Below, piece after piece: positions 24,010-37,152 of a stretch of 64,000 nt of DNA; position 1 is the stretch's first letter, and every line of letters starts with the position of its first letter. The translations under genes and the position numbers were made by a program. Source of the DNA: Lethocerus indicus (taxonomy: Eukaryota; Arthropoda; Insecta; Hemiptera; Belostomatidae); assembly GCA_019843655.1 (NCBI GenBank), contig JACDQD010000102.1, positions 4,783,501-4,847,500 on the forward strand, in the 5' to 3' direction. Under the pieces are notes generated by a model. The model did not search any database. It saw only the letters and a program-made list of their open reading frames with translations, and was not told where the DNA came from.

Positions 24010-27000
24010 AAACAAAACAATGTTTATTTATAAAGTGACCACGAAACTCCAATGTCATTTTACACAGTTGTACATGGCACGTACGCATGTCCTAGATTGA
24101 ATTTAGTCATCCAAGTAATTAGACCCGGCCACTTTCAGTAGATTAGTTAAATTAAATGTGTACTACAACCCTATAAAACCTTGTGATTAGTATTAAAATT
24201 ATTTCTGTGGCGAATCGTATTGATGTTGATAATTCGGTGAGGTAATTGGAAAATTATTGGCTTACAGGATTGTATAGTTTGTAGGCACATGTATGTTTAA
24301 TTTGTATTGTTCGTGCCATTAGTATATTTGATGCCGTGTATTGTATTGTCTCATTGCATATATTGTACTCTCTATTCGCATATATATTGTACACGGAGCC
24401 CTTGATCGTTTGGACTGTAGCTGACTCTCCATTCGATCGTTCCTCGGCTTCGAAAAAAAGTGCTTCGAATTTACCCATCTGCGCACGATGCCCGCCAGAA
24501 GTTTAGCAGAAAAATCCTGCGATGCGTACTGCAATGTAATAGAACGCTTGAAAAACCACCCATGATTAAAAAGCCGCACTACGTCTACGCTCACGGCGTT
24601 TCTGTTTGATCACAAAGTAAATTTTTAGAATTTTTTTTCTTACAGTAGCTCTATTTTTTATTTGGGCCGGAGACTTTTTCGCCAGGGGCGGTCAACAGCA
24701 GCGGCGACCGGAACACTTTTTTCTGACCCGTCCTTTGCAGCTCTTTTCCACCAATTATTTCGCCTTTGTTTCCGCTCTACCGTATGCAGAGAGGCCAACT
24801 TACCGAAAGAGTTAAAAGAGCTTTTTGCAAGTCCAAAGTCTCTGATTCTTGTACTGCCAATGTAACTTTCTGTCACTAGCAAAGATCATAGGTCTAGTTC
24901 TTTTACAACCTACTGCCTTCGAATATATTTTCTAACGATACAGGTTAAAATTATGGTGCTTATTTGTAAATTTTATTACATTTTGGTTTAATTTAAAAGA
25001 TCTGTCATTCAAGTTTTTCACTTAGAAATTTAGAGACAGTGGGTATTAATAGATAATCGTTCGTGCATTTTGAATAGCACTGAGAAAAAATATCCGGTAA
25101 AATTTCATGTTAGTAAGCAACGAGTATTTAATGCAAAATTGAGGGGACAGTGTATAAGCGACAAATTGGAAATGATAATTAAATTTATATTGGCGTTCCC
25201 TCCGAGTCTGAGAAGCCAGACGAGCATATAAATCTGAGCTGGAGGCGACCAAAAGCGGGTATTAATTTATACGACTCCGCGCCATCGGCATCGGCGCCCA
25301 CATCTCTACCGGTGAACCCCTTTGTAATGCTAACCTTTAAAATCCAACGAACTGGGGAGTATTTATTACTTCGCTGGACACAACAATAATCCATTGTCTG
25401 AATTGGAAAATGTAGTGAGCTAATTTATTGTACAGCAGATATCTAAGATTGAAACAGTTTAATTACTTTCAAGTCCCCTTATCTTACTAACCTGTATTCA
25501 TAAAAGAAATATAACATTAATTTAGGTTATTTTCTTGACACTGCGTATTCGTTTGTGTATTATTCGTAGAATACCAAATGTCCAAAATTCCGTACATATT
25601 CATTACTTTCACTATTGAAAGTACTTAATTATTACTAATTTGTAAGTACTGCTTACAAATTAATATTAATTATTTATAGGTATTATAATTAATATATTAA
25701 CGAGTATTAATAAACATAAACAAATTGAAGGTTTGGCGTTGTAAATTCTGGTACGTGCGGAACTCCTGATTAAAATTTAATTGTTTCATTATTAAATTTT
25801 CTCTAGCCGCCGGCCGGTAGAGCATCGATGAAGCGCCCCGGGGGACTGGGAAAGTTGTGCGAAGTTTGGCCTAAAGTATTAGACTGAGGGTTCGAGCGAG
25901 AGTATTTACACCACAGGGGATTGAACAACTCGTCGGCTATTAGGGAGATAAACCATCTTGGGGTTGATGGCCCCCACAAACAGAGAAAACCAGATTCAAT
26001 AATGACGAGATTATCTAAATGGGGAATCGGACATTGTTCCTACCGCGGTTGAGGCCTAATCAGAACGACCCGCAATCTGCGAGAATGGGAGGGGACCATT
26101 TGTCTGGAAACAATTAAATAGCACCTAATGATAAGCCCTAACCGTATCACAAATGCATGAATCCAGGTATAATATAATACAATCTTCTCTTGAATTATTA
26201 TGTAATACCTCTTTAACCGTATATTTACAATGTTTACAGACTTTTTTCTTGGTATTACCTTTTAATAACGCGATAACAATGCGATGGAGGTAGGAAAATT
26301 GGAATCAATTTAGAGCAAATATTGACAAAGACAACACACCTGCAATAACCCCCCGTACTTACTCATTATTCCTTCTCGCTTGAGTAGCCAACGATCCAGT
26401 GCTGTAATGTTGCATGTTATTAATTGCAACGGTGATGAGGAAAAACATACTCGTCAAGATTTGTAATCAAACTGCACCATTTCGAAATGTTGTTCATGAT
26501 CAGTGGCTTTTTATAGGAAGAGGGTAAGAGATGAAATATAACTTATCAGAGCGAGAGTCCTATATGTGATATAATTTAAGTACTTATTGTTTTCGGTTAT
26601 ACAGGAAGAAGAACCTCATGGGGAAGATTTCTCATTAAGAGAATGTAATGTTGGACATTTTATTAATCTTTTCTCGCACACTTGTTCGCGAGTGAATAAT
26701 AAAATTCACATTAAATAATAAAAAACACGTCCATACTGTGCTTTCGATTTCAGGATTGTAGGAATCGTCTGTAGGTAGGAGAACATTACTGGGGAGCAGT
26801 TTTCCGTTAGTTCGGAGACTTTAAATTCAATTTCAACTGAAGTCCAGTTTAATTAAACTATGCAGATTTTAATTAAAAATCGACTATTGTTCCGACGGGG
26901 GAGGAGAACAATGGAAAACCGAAGCTTGATGAGATTTCAGCGTTTAAATAGAATATTTCAGGACCGCATTCCCCATTGAGTTCCGGTATGTTTGTTTATT

Positions 27001-28740
27001 GGAAATCGAACGACTGTCCCTAATGAATTTGATTGCATTTTGAATTTGAAGTTTTCATAAGTTCTCCCAGAAGTCTGCTTGATTTGTCGGCTTAATTATG
27101 TTTGTCGTGAGGTGCAAATATCGGTTTTTCATATTTACAAATACTTTTACATAATTCATAACGCTCCGCAATTTCCATCAGCGGAATCGCTACTGGAGGC
27201 GTCGTCTCCTGAATTAGAACCGATTAAGATTACATCAAGAACCAATTCGAGCGTGGACTTAGTCTCCTCCATTTTAATTAAAGGATAATTCCGAGCAGAT
27301 GTATAATCGCTCCTCAAGAGATGAAACTGGAAACTCTGGAATATTTTCGTCACGATCCTTTACCCAAATTAAATTCTCAAAATCCCCTCAGAACCTTCAG
27401 CAAGAGATGATCAACTTATTTATCAGCCGTAATTAACCGCCGGCGAATCCGATTTCAAAATTAATTTCAATTTCCCGTCATTGACTCTAGGTAATCCTAC
27501 CTTAGTATTACGCCAACAGTCTTTTACGTTTTCTTTTAATTATTACTGTTATTTCGTGGATGCAGTAGTCATTGTGAGTGGTAATAAATGAAAACAAAAA
27601 CATTTCTACAGGAATCCCACTCTCTTGTTTTAGAGACAGTTCTTCGGATTCTTCACTCGAAAGCCAATCTATTTGGACTGTCCAGCACGAAGTAATTAAT
27701 TATTGCCAAGGTCTGAACAGGAATCTGATTCAAATCTATTTGTATCATTCTATTGTAGTAAGATTATTTCAAATGAGTTTCAATAATTAATGATCCAACG
27801 ATCGGATGAATAATTGAAGAATTGATTTATATCCTCTCATGTTAATTGCGCAGTTACATTTTTCGATTAAAGCAATCATCGACTGAGTCATGAATTCTGA
27901 TTTTATATAATTATAAATTCCAGAATATTTATCGGGTTTTTAATGAAAACTAAATGCTTGGATCTTTCCGAAGAGCGGCAATTAAATCGATTATACAGTC
28001 AGTCTGCGTTCATCAACTTATAATGAAGTGTATTGAATGAAGCCCAATTTGAATTGTGGTGGAAACTCGTGATTTGAAAGTCCAAACTTTTTTTTTAACT
28101 CGTCTTAATTTAAAATACGACTGTAGAACGACAATTATTAAACTCTGAGGAGAATGCTGGAAACTTTCTCTCTCCCCTTGGCATTTGCCTCCCAAATTAT
28201 CCGAGAATTTTCAATTTGATTTTCCGGACTTTAAACAAACAAGTACGGTGAATTGTTTTTAACAGAAAATCCGTATAGTTCGAATGAACGCCTGCGTTTG
28301 GATTTATATGATGATAGATTGAGTAATGTTACCAACCACCTTCCACGTTCTGCCATCCGTCTTCCATGACTAATAACTCAGTCTCGTATCATTGTGATTG
28401 AGGTCGCTGTATCCTCGACGTTATTAATCCGTCTGTGTATTACAGTTCCAGAATACCGCATCGAATACCGAAGTTATCGCATCGAGTTTATTCTTCAACA
28501 TTTCCGGTGATGTATGAACTATGTGAATCACATATTTGCAGAGAGATACACTAGATATGTTTTAAATAATTCTGTTCATTCTGATTTTTTACTGACCTTT
28601 CACTGTTGTGTAAACTACTGAAAAAAAAATGCCGTGTTCGCAGTAGTAATTCAGCGTCACGTTTACTTCTTATAGGAATCTTTCATTCGCTCGGGGTTCT
28701 ACAAATTTGATTCTAATTCCGATGTTATTCGCTGCCACTC
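24010..28740. other. Long non-coding stretch
   Basis: No gene recognised. It includes a strong 11-bp hairpin at 25636-25662, a GC-richer patch at about 25800-26100, and many TAAT/ATTA words. Frames at 24254-24882 on both strands overlap one another and are unrecognised. Two diverged segments at about 26605 and 26775 share a GAAC...GGGGA...TTTCTC-like order, too weakly to call a repeat. Confidence 0.5.
25636..25662. repeat. Perfect 11-bp hairpin
   Basis: Left arm TAATTTGTAAG (25636-25646), loop TACTG, right arm CTTACAAATTA (25652-25662). AT-rich flanks (TTAATTATTA before, ATATTAATTA after) could extend the stem imperfectly. No known microRNA seed was recognised. Confidence 0.7.
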
Positions 28741-30918
28741 GCTTAATATTGGTACATAAAACCGTGGGTCCATGTAGAGCGTGAACCCGGTAAGTTGAAC
28801 CATTGAAAAGCGACTACAGTTGTACCCGGTCTTCTCTGAGACTTTAAATCAAGCGATGGACGTGTTAGACGGGTCGGCTCCTGGCAGCGTTCCCAAGAAT
28901 GGGACCGCCCCCACCGCAAGGAAGATGCAGTGTTCTCCACTCCTTACCAGTTTTTTAATGCTGTCCCTTTGCCAAAACCTTCCCTCTGTGGATCCTATCA
29001 GAAACCAAGAAAAAACAACCGGCACCTTGAAATATATATGCTATTGGAGAACACACGCGGTTTCAGACCCCAAATTTCCAGAGTGGAACAAAACGCATTT
29101 TCGAAATTCGAATCTTCCTCAACCTTCAGCTCCCTATTTTACTTTTAATTTCATTAGCTGAGTGATGTCTTCCGTTTTACACGAAGTTTTTACAAGTAAA
29201 TTTTGAAAATCAAGGAAATGCATGTGGATCGAACAGAGATACTGCTCTTAGTATCTGAAATGATGAGGGTAGGCCCCGGGAATCTCCGAAGGGAGTGAGT
29301 TAGCGATGGTGGTCTTACCCGAATAGCCCAGATGGTAATAATATCAGCACGGTAAGAGGATTACAGTTGAATGAATCTCAAATGAAAGCCGCAATCTTCA
29401 ATACTGCGCCCATCATTCCCTTTTATGAACCTATCCAGGAAATCTTTTATAAATACGCTCCTACATATTTAATCATAGTCTGTTATACTAAAAAATTATA
29501 ATAAACGCATATTAAATTCCAACTATTAGTGTTAACAATATTTAGAGTAACAATCAGTAAGAATCAGCGAGGTATATTTGGTATGTGGGCCCCTCACAAG
29601 TTCTTGATCTGAGAAAAGAGATCTGGTATTATACTATCGTTTGATACTAATAGCCTGGTTCCGTCAATAGAAAACCACGCAAGTGTATCCTTTAAAACAA
29701 ACAACATTTTCATATTAATAATCGAAATAATGGGAATAGATCAAAAGTTTGGTGTACAGCTCTACAATGCGAAATTACGTCGATTTTCTGCATAACTCGG
29801 TTTGAGCAATGTTAAATATTTGCGCGTATATTTTTGGCTGCGGTGGAGATTCTAAATATCCAAAAAAAGGTACGTGGGCCGATGTCGGACGGGTAAATCG
29901 CCGACGTCAACCCGTTAATATTCGCATTGGGAACCGAGTCCGCATAATTTATAATGTATGAGCAGATCCCAGAGCGGCGTATCGTTTTATATTCCGGGCC
30001 TTTTTTCGTGCGAATCCTTTGGGTCTCCGGCCAGGGATTCGCTTTATAAATTAATTAGGCCGAATAATGAATGGAGTTCTCTTTCCTGGCGGCGGCGCTC
30101 GTTGGTCGCTCGCCGGGACCGATCTATTAGTCTTCTCCGGCCCTATAATTCGGCGCCTTATATTTAATTAATGACTCCCCATCAATTATAAATTAGGTAA
30201 TCCCCAACGAACCGTCGCTGGGATTTAACCGAACCTCAGAACAACGCCTCCCTCCTCTCCCCCCACCGCTAACCTAGGTCCCAGCACCAAAACCATCCAA
30301 CCACCGTTAACTCGCTCACGAAAGCTCATTCATTAGCCCTCCTTACGGATACTGTAAGTCCCATCTCGAAATATTTATTCGGCCGCGATTCTACGGTTTA
30401 ATCCAGCTCGTTTGGACACTGGCCAATACCGCTCTACTGTTCCGTATATTTTGAAAGTCAAATGAAACTCAGAATTTAATCGCGGGCGCCCTCAAAATAA
30501 TATAATACGTACATGTCAGATATATATCATTATTTTATTATTACCTTCCAGCCAAATTCCTCTGGGACAAATTCCAAGTCCTTATTTCTAATTACTTGAC
30601 TTTTTATTTATTTATTGCACAACCTTAAAGTTATTGGTAACTGTTAACTGTTGGTATTGAGGTCGTGGTGAGTGGTGTGATTTGAAACATAGCGGGGGAG
30701 CAATCACGGTGGTTGGGATTGCTTTTGATTGGAATCTCCGGATGGGAGCGATGTTGGATGTCTTGGTGGAACTCCATATTTCTAATACCACCGGCTATAT
30801 TTTGTTTTATTGGCCCACGTTTTTTTTCGAGTGGTCCGGCACCTATCCCTTTGGTGTATGTTTATGACCTCGTTCTTTTCCCTCTAAAATTTTGTAATTA
30901 ATTTGTTTAAATCACAAA
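28741..30918. other. Non-coding stretch with GC-rich block
   Basis: A 113-codon plus-strand frame (28820-29161) does not begin with ATG and has no domain. A GGTAAGT word at 28789-28795 is a good splice-donor match by itself but has no supporting exon. The block at about 29880-30310 alternates GC-rich words with TTAATTA-type homeodomain-like words, as cis-regulatory DNA often does, although this is not proof. Confidence 0.45.
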
Positions 30919-31173
30919 ATGGGCCGTGCCCGAATTGTCGTGGGTGGCAAAGCCATTCCACTTAAATTACGAGAATTAGCTCGTTGATTGGCGCCCGTAA
31001 TTGTTAGCTCTTCCAACTGGGGCAGCTACAGGAATGAAAAAACAAATCGGATTGAGCCATCCGGCAGTCCAACAATTGTGGGCTGCAGGGACAATAGACC
31101 ATACATTCCAGATAAATTACTAACCGATGTTTTAGAAAATTCAGATATCGTCAGTGTAACTGGAGAGCAGTGA
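30919..31173 (+). other. Open segment with one in-frame stop; faint paired-domain-like text
   Basis: From an ATG at 30919 the frame reads 22 codons, a TGA at 30985-30987, then 61 further codons to a TGA at 31171-31173. The translation contains IVVGGKAIPLKLRELA and later SYRNEKTNRIEPSGS, which loosely recall the V(F/V)NGRPLP...R..I.ELA and Y.ETGSI.PG stretches of paired domains and paired-like transposase N-termini. About 16 residues expected between them are missing. The resemblance is by eye only and could be chance; if real it is a broken pseudogene or an old transposase remnant. Confidence 0.15.
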
Positions 31174-32423
31174 AAGTCGATAACATTCTCTTTTCACGTT
31201 TTATATCCTACAACTAAATTGAACATTTTATTTTTTCTTTTTCGTTCATTTTTCAGATCGTTGCCATTGAGTGCTTTAATGAATAATGCATTCTACAAAA
31301 GTATCAACTTGTAGAGCATCACTATCACAAATATGTCACCACGCATATTTGTTTTTAATACCACATGATTTTATTTATTTAATAAAAAGGGATTTTGGTT
31401 CTTGTCCATGTGATTTTAAATACACTATAAATCATACATTACATGGGCATTTCATATTTTAATTTATGATACACTGGTGTTTATTTTCTTTTTAGCTGCA
31501 TTCTAAGCACATCGCGCTGTACCCGAGGAAACTTTCAAAATTAAGTCCGCGAAGAAAAGACTGAATGTTTCGGAGATGTTACCGGAAAGAAAGTTCTTAC
31601 GTACGGATTTAATCAACGACTAGGGTCTCCGGTTTTCATCGAGACGGGAAAATGAGTCGCTAGATGAACCGTGTTTCGTCTGAAATAGAGTTCGAGCCGA
31701 GTTAAGTGGGCGGCCGAGGCGGATTAACTAATCTGCGTTAAGTGGCCCCCAACAACCGGTACCCTGGGAGGGAGATAATATTCTTGAAAACTTTCAGAGA
31801 AAGTTCATTCATTTGAAGGGGTGAGAGGCCTTATTTACATTTTCTTGGTTTGGGGCGACAGCAGGCGGGGGCCGTGGGAGGGCACGCTTTTGAAGTCTTT
31901 AACCGAAAGATATTTATTAACGTAGTTCTTGGAAAACCAGTGACTTTCTTCGGGGTCGTTATCTCCAGGCTGTAATTTAAATGAGCGCCGTAATTCCCCG
32001 CAAAATTTCGGGGAAATGTCTACGATATTCAAGCGGAATTCAATAGCGTAAAATGTATTTTCCGATCATTTATTAATTTTTAGAATCAGCTCTTAAGGCT
32101 AGCTATATTATAACAATATTATAAAGGTAGAATAAAGAAATTCTTGGCAATGCTCGTGGCAAACCTTTAACATGTCTCCTTCGAAACAGTTAACATGAAT
32201 CGTACAACAGGAAATATATATAGTGAGTTAATCTCTCTTCCATACTCAGCTTCGTTAGACCAAACTCGGCTGGAGGTGAACCAGTCCATCAACGCCTTCC
32301 CTGAAAACGTGGTGAAAGTTTGACTTCCCAGATTATATTGCAAAATTTTTAAGGTATAGGGATTTTCACCGCGATAGAGATGACCGAACCGATATAAAAT
32401 AGAGTGGACGCACACAAAATCGG
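31174..32423. other. Non-coding stretch
   Basis: No gene recognised. Open frames on the minus strand (31835-32032 and 32167-32415) are 65 and 82 codons with no domains. No repeat was found. Confidence 0.55.
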
Positions 32424-32926
32424 ATGATGATACTTTCTATTTGGCCGGACTTAAGTTCTAGGTTTCAGTCAATTTTGTGGTGGCCCTCGGGCGATCAATT
32501 TTCCCATCTCGGTCCCGTCGGGACGTCATTAGAGTGGCTTTGGTTGGGAGCGCCGGGTTCGATTGGTGGGGGCACTGGAAGAGAAAGGCTGTCAGGGCTC
32601 GCTCCGTTCCTTCGCCGGCGTTTGTCACACAACCGCCCCCAACCCCATCCCAAGCCTCCCCTCTTAACCTAGCCAACCCGGCGAGGCCATTCAATTCCAC
32701 TATCTGTTACAGAGACGGCGAAACGTGACCGGGCATTGTGCACGCCGTGTTTCTTAGCTGCCTGCGGCGCTCTCGGCCGATGAATATTAATGCTTATCCG
32801 GCTCCCATCTGTGTACCCTGTCTTGCACTCCTTATGACAACCCCAAGACGCGCTCCGGCCCGTATCAAATATTGCTAACAAAACATTTTCGTCGCCTCGA
32901 TGTTCTGCAAACATACTTATCGACAA
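32424..32926. other. GC-rich, CpG-containing, stop-poor island
   Basis: About 500 bases are markedly richer in G+C than the surroundings, with open frames of 80 to 85 codons on both strands in several registers. Frames open in all directions point to base composition rather than coding selection. No protein family was recognised. It could be a promoter or enhancer-like island or an isolated exon; nothing in the sequence decides this. Confidence 0.45.
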
Positions 32927-35900
32927 TTACTCGTCATTAATTAGATTCCTATGTCTTCTAGGCGCAAGAAAAAACTAATAATTTAAAATCCGATAGAAGA
33001 AGTATGCCGGTGTTTATGAATCCCTCTCGTTGAATCAGTTGATAAATTAAGAAAAAAGCCGAATCGACACGATAACGCGTCCATCCCAATCTCGGCCGTC
33101 CAAATTTTCCTTCAATTATAGAATTCGCCTGAGAAGAAACAACATTGACGAGAAAAAACAAAAAGAAATAATTTCCTTCTCTCTGTAGCATCATCTTACG
33201 AGCCCTCTCACAAGCCTCTTATTACTTCCTTCATTTCCGACCTTCGGTCTCTTTTTGTTTCCAAAGTAATTAAGCGCAGAAAACGTCCCTTTGAATTAAC
33301 CCCCCCCCCTCCCGCCCCTCTATATTGAGGGACGTGTAAACGAATACAGCTTATTTGGTTCCGAACGTTTACGTTCGCGGTACCGCAGTTCGTGAATGAC
33401 GTCTCTGACCCCTAAATTACGATAATGGCATAACGGTAAGCGAGTTGGAGACCGCGTATATCCAGAAACAAACACAGCAATTTATTCTCATTTCCCTTCG
33501 GCCAAACAGAAATCGAGTTTGTCCGTCCATTAATATCGTTTAGACGTTTATCCCTCGCCGCTTGAAGCTCTCGCATTTTTAGGAATAATTGTATTGACAC
33601 AGCCCCCAGGCTGTTATAAAGTTATTAATCTTACGCTATTTAACTTGAAAAGAAATATCGTTTCTACAGCCGTTAGATTCCCACTCGAATAGATTGGGGA
33701 GACCGTTTTAAATAAAAATTATATGCGAATATACCAGGTTTAAACAGAAGCTCAGACATCATAAAAGTCCTAAGAAAGGGTTAAAACAATCGTAGATTTA
33801 ATGATACCGGAAACGGCCTTTCAGCTCCCATTAAAATTTAATCAGTCGAAGAGGTCCGTTTACTCTTTTGACAGGTTCTTGTGTTAATCTGCACCCAATG
33901 TTCCTGGTATTAGCGCTTATTAAATGACCCGCTGTAAGATCCTTCCCCTACCGCCGAATGAGGCTATTACAATTCCCAGCTCATGCTCTTAATGTCCCCC
34001 AATAACTCGCTTATAACTTAATTAAGCTCTTACCGGTTAATTACGTTCACCCCCAGCCGACCCTGAGATTGTTAGAGGGCAGTAGTGAAATTTCAACTCT
34101 CTGTGGGTAAAATATCGTTCTAATGGGCTGCCTGCCTTCGGCTTTTGTATGAATTTTCTTTTTGTTTTGCATTTTTAAATGTACCGTTTCCAGTTGAATC
34201 TGGAAGGAAAACAACATAGTATCGAATGCATTATATACCATAACTCGTTCAATCTAACCCATCGTTACACCGGCCTAGAAACTAAGAGAAAAAAGAACAA
34301 CCCTTATTTTTGTGATTAGATCTCAACAAATAGAATAGAAAACACTGTTCTTGTTTAGAACAGATCTGATTAACATACTTTCAGGTCAGTCAGAAAATAT
34401 TATCCGCGAGGGAAGTTTCCACTGTTTCGTAAGTATTGGAATGTAAAAAAAATCGAAGACAAATGATACTACAACCCTCTGCGGGCCACGTCCATACGTC
34501 TCCGTGACAGAATTGTAAATATATTTTGCGCATATAATTCAGAATAGAGGGGCGCAGAAATAAGGGTGGCTCTATGTCCTGCTATTCCCACTGGAGGGTC
34601 GGTCTCGGGCACACACCTTCGCTCATAATACAATTTCCTTTCGTAGACCCATCCTTCCTGGTCTGACACTTTTCTCTCTTCCAGACAGCGAGAGAATTTT
34701 CAGGGGGTGGAGGGAGGGGGGAGTGAAATTTCTCCGCTTTTATTCTATTTATTTATTTTTTACTCCATTTCGAGATTTCCGAGAATGGGCCTACCGGCGA
34801 GCCCCGTTCTGAATTGAATTTTTCCTCGGATCCTTTATTGTTTCCTTACCTTAGTCTGCTCAACGTGCACAAAGGGTAGTGGCCAGAGTGCACGTCGACC
34901 TGGTTCTTGGGAACGCTCCGATTGACGGGTGGATTTTGAAGGTATTCGATTTGAGCGAGCGGATTACAGAAAAAAATTATTTAGAAGGATAAACAGTAAA
35001 CCACGTAGTATTGAAATATAGCCCATTAGATTGTTGGTTGATAAATTGTTCTTTGCACAACGTGTATAAACAGACTTTAGGCTCTGCAGCAAAGAAATCG
35101 TCGAACTGTGTGGAATCTGACGCCATGTTCTTTTAATGATCAGCTAGAGTGCAGGTCACGCGGAGACTATAGGTATGGAAATTTTACTCAAAATTAAGTA
35201 CTAATATATTACTTCCCAGAAACTCTACCTTTCCCTTATTAAAATTAAAAGCACCGAGAGAGCTAATTGTCACTCGATATTTTCCACACGCCTGTTAATA
35301 ATCCGGCAGAAGAAAATTCATTAAATACGGACTTTTAAACCACCTCATAATGGATTCCGCAATGAAGAGAGAATCAGTTTACGTGCCGGGTGAAAAAGAA
35401 TTATAAGCCAGTGGTCTTATGAGGTTTTGTAACTTAAAAACATCTCGGCTAGAAAATTACAATTATACGAGTCAGTTTGTCTGTTGTGATTGATATATTA
35501 ACAAAAAATTTGGGAACTCACGATTTTAAACAATTCCTCACATCCTAATAGTCCTACCTAATTCCCTCTTGTTCTAATCAATGGATCAAGGGACATTTTA
35601 CAAGCAATTGTAATTACTATTTTTAAATAACTGAGTTAATAAAGTTATTTTAGAAAATTGGAGTGGTATATTGTGAAAGGCAAGGTATACATTCTCCTTG
35701 ACCCAAGAAGTTTTCACATCGGGGCTAATGTAAGGGCTAAGTCTGTAACTTTGACCCCGGGGGCCGAGTTTGGCGAATAACATGATGGAATATATTTGCC
35801 CGTGCACTCTGACCTATACAGCACACATGACCCTCCCCAAGCCGATACAGTTTCGTTCTGATTCAAGGGCCATTGCGTTGACTTGGAATTCAAATTCTTG

Positions 35901-36861
35901 AGGAAACCAGGAAAAGGAAAATTAAATTTCCCGAGGCCCAGCGGGGAATTGATATTACGTGAAAAATATTGATGTCATTTTATAACATGTTTATACCGAG
36001 GAATTGCGTACATCCAGATTGATTCAATTTCCATTCGGTCGAACCCAACCGCTGTTGGCGATTGGGAATTAACAACTTTTCACGCGCTCACCATGATTGT
36101 AAATTGCGCTATTAAGTTGCACTAAGTTCAAAAACTGTGGATTTTAACGGGCTCAGAGATTGTTCAGTCCCAGCAGTCAACAACATTATGTTTCCAGTTA
36201 ATTTATTACCTCATCTCTCAGGCAATATAATTCACATTACGGCAAAATTAAATATCGTTCGGTTTGGTATAAGTCAGGGAGCACATGTTGCTGTACTCTC
36301 CGGGCTACTTTCATTATTCATGTACATAGAGGAATAAATCATCCAAGTTTCCTAGTTTAGGGTTTGAACTCACTTAAAATGTCTATTTTAGGAGGAAATG
36401 TAGTATTCAACTGGTAGGTTGCTTTTAATAATTACATGTAAAATATGTAATAATGTAAAAATGTAATGAAAATATAATGGAAAGTAAAAATTCTTTTTCT
36501 CCCTTCTAGGTAGGTATCTCTATAACAATTTGAAAATTAGTTTTACACTGTTTTTAAATATTTAAGAAAAACCGGAGTGGGTTAGAATTGCCGACGTAGA
36601 GAATCAATCTTCCGATGCGCTGGATCCAACAGAGCCTGCATTATATATCGCCAGACATGGATGTCAGACTAAGGTAAAACCGAAGGGGCTTCACCCAACT
36701 GGAGGAGTCGATCCTGGCCTCTTACGGAGAGCGTTGATTGATTAAGACCCGGATTGATCTATCTCACTTCCGGGCGCCAGACGCGCGTCAACTAAGTTAG
36801 CGGCTTACACTTAGAGACCGGCTGGTTAATTAGTTGGCCGAGATATCTCCGCTTAGGTTAA
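32927..36861. other. Long non-coding stretch
   Basis: No gene recognised. A run of about ten C residues at 33301 starts a pyrimidine-rich segment, and a G-rich purine run lies at about 34703-34722. The remaining frames are 60 to 78 codons without domains. No dispersed repeat of the window was found here. Confidence 0.5.
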
Positions 36862-37152
36862 CGCCCGTCTGTTTGGTCTGTTTAATCGACCGTTAGTCCG
36901 CCCACCCAGTGTTAGCAGGGCATTAGGCGACAGAAATTCAGCCGAGCGTCTCGACGCTTGATTAGCGAGCAAAACCGACACATGTTGGTTTACAGACGAG
37001 TACAAATCAAACATATCTGGTATTGTGCATTTACCGTCATAAGAGTTTTCCTGTTGATCCAAAATTTATAGAAAAACGTTTATTTTTAGTCATCTAGTTA
37101 ATCGGAGCAAGAGCGCCCAACGAAATTTAGTTGAGTACACTTCCGCACCACC
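36862..37152 (+). mobile_element. Family A fragment with a single satellite unit
   Basis: The well aligned part is about 36990-37152: AGTACAAATCAAACATATCT, GGTATTGTGCATTTACCGTC, TCCTGTTGATCCAAAATTTA and GTTTATTTTTAGTCATCTAG match the region just left of the arrays at 45.3 and 55.95 kb. One 70 bp unit follows (TTAATCGGAGCAAGAGCGCC, CAACGAAATTTAGTTGAGTA, CTTCCGCACCACCC). The left part (36862-36990) is very diverged, with only a GTTTGGTCTGTTTAATCGACC-like echo of the terminal repeat. No right arm follows. It appears to represent the element before satellite expansion, or a collapsed copy. Confidence 0.7.

Noticed and set aside
26600..26830. Tandem duplication of a GAAC...GGGGA...TTTC segment
   Set aside because: The similarity is low and scattered, and indistinguishable by eye from chance.
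28785..28800. Splice donor GGTAAGT marking an exon
   Set aside because: Such words occur by chance several times in 64 kb and no upstream coding frame supports it.
28820..29161. 113-codon plus-strand frame
   Set aside because: It begins at TTG rather than ATG, has no recognisable domain, and a minus-strand frame is open across part of it.
33300..33320. C-rich run as an i-motif or quadruplex site
   Set aside because: A single homopolymer run followed by short C tracts does not give four well separated tracts with confidence.
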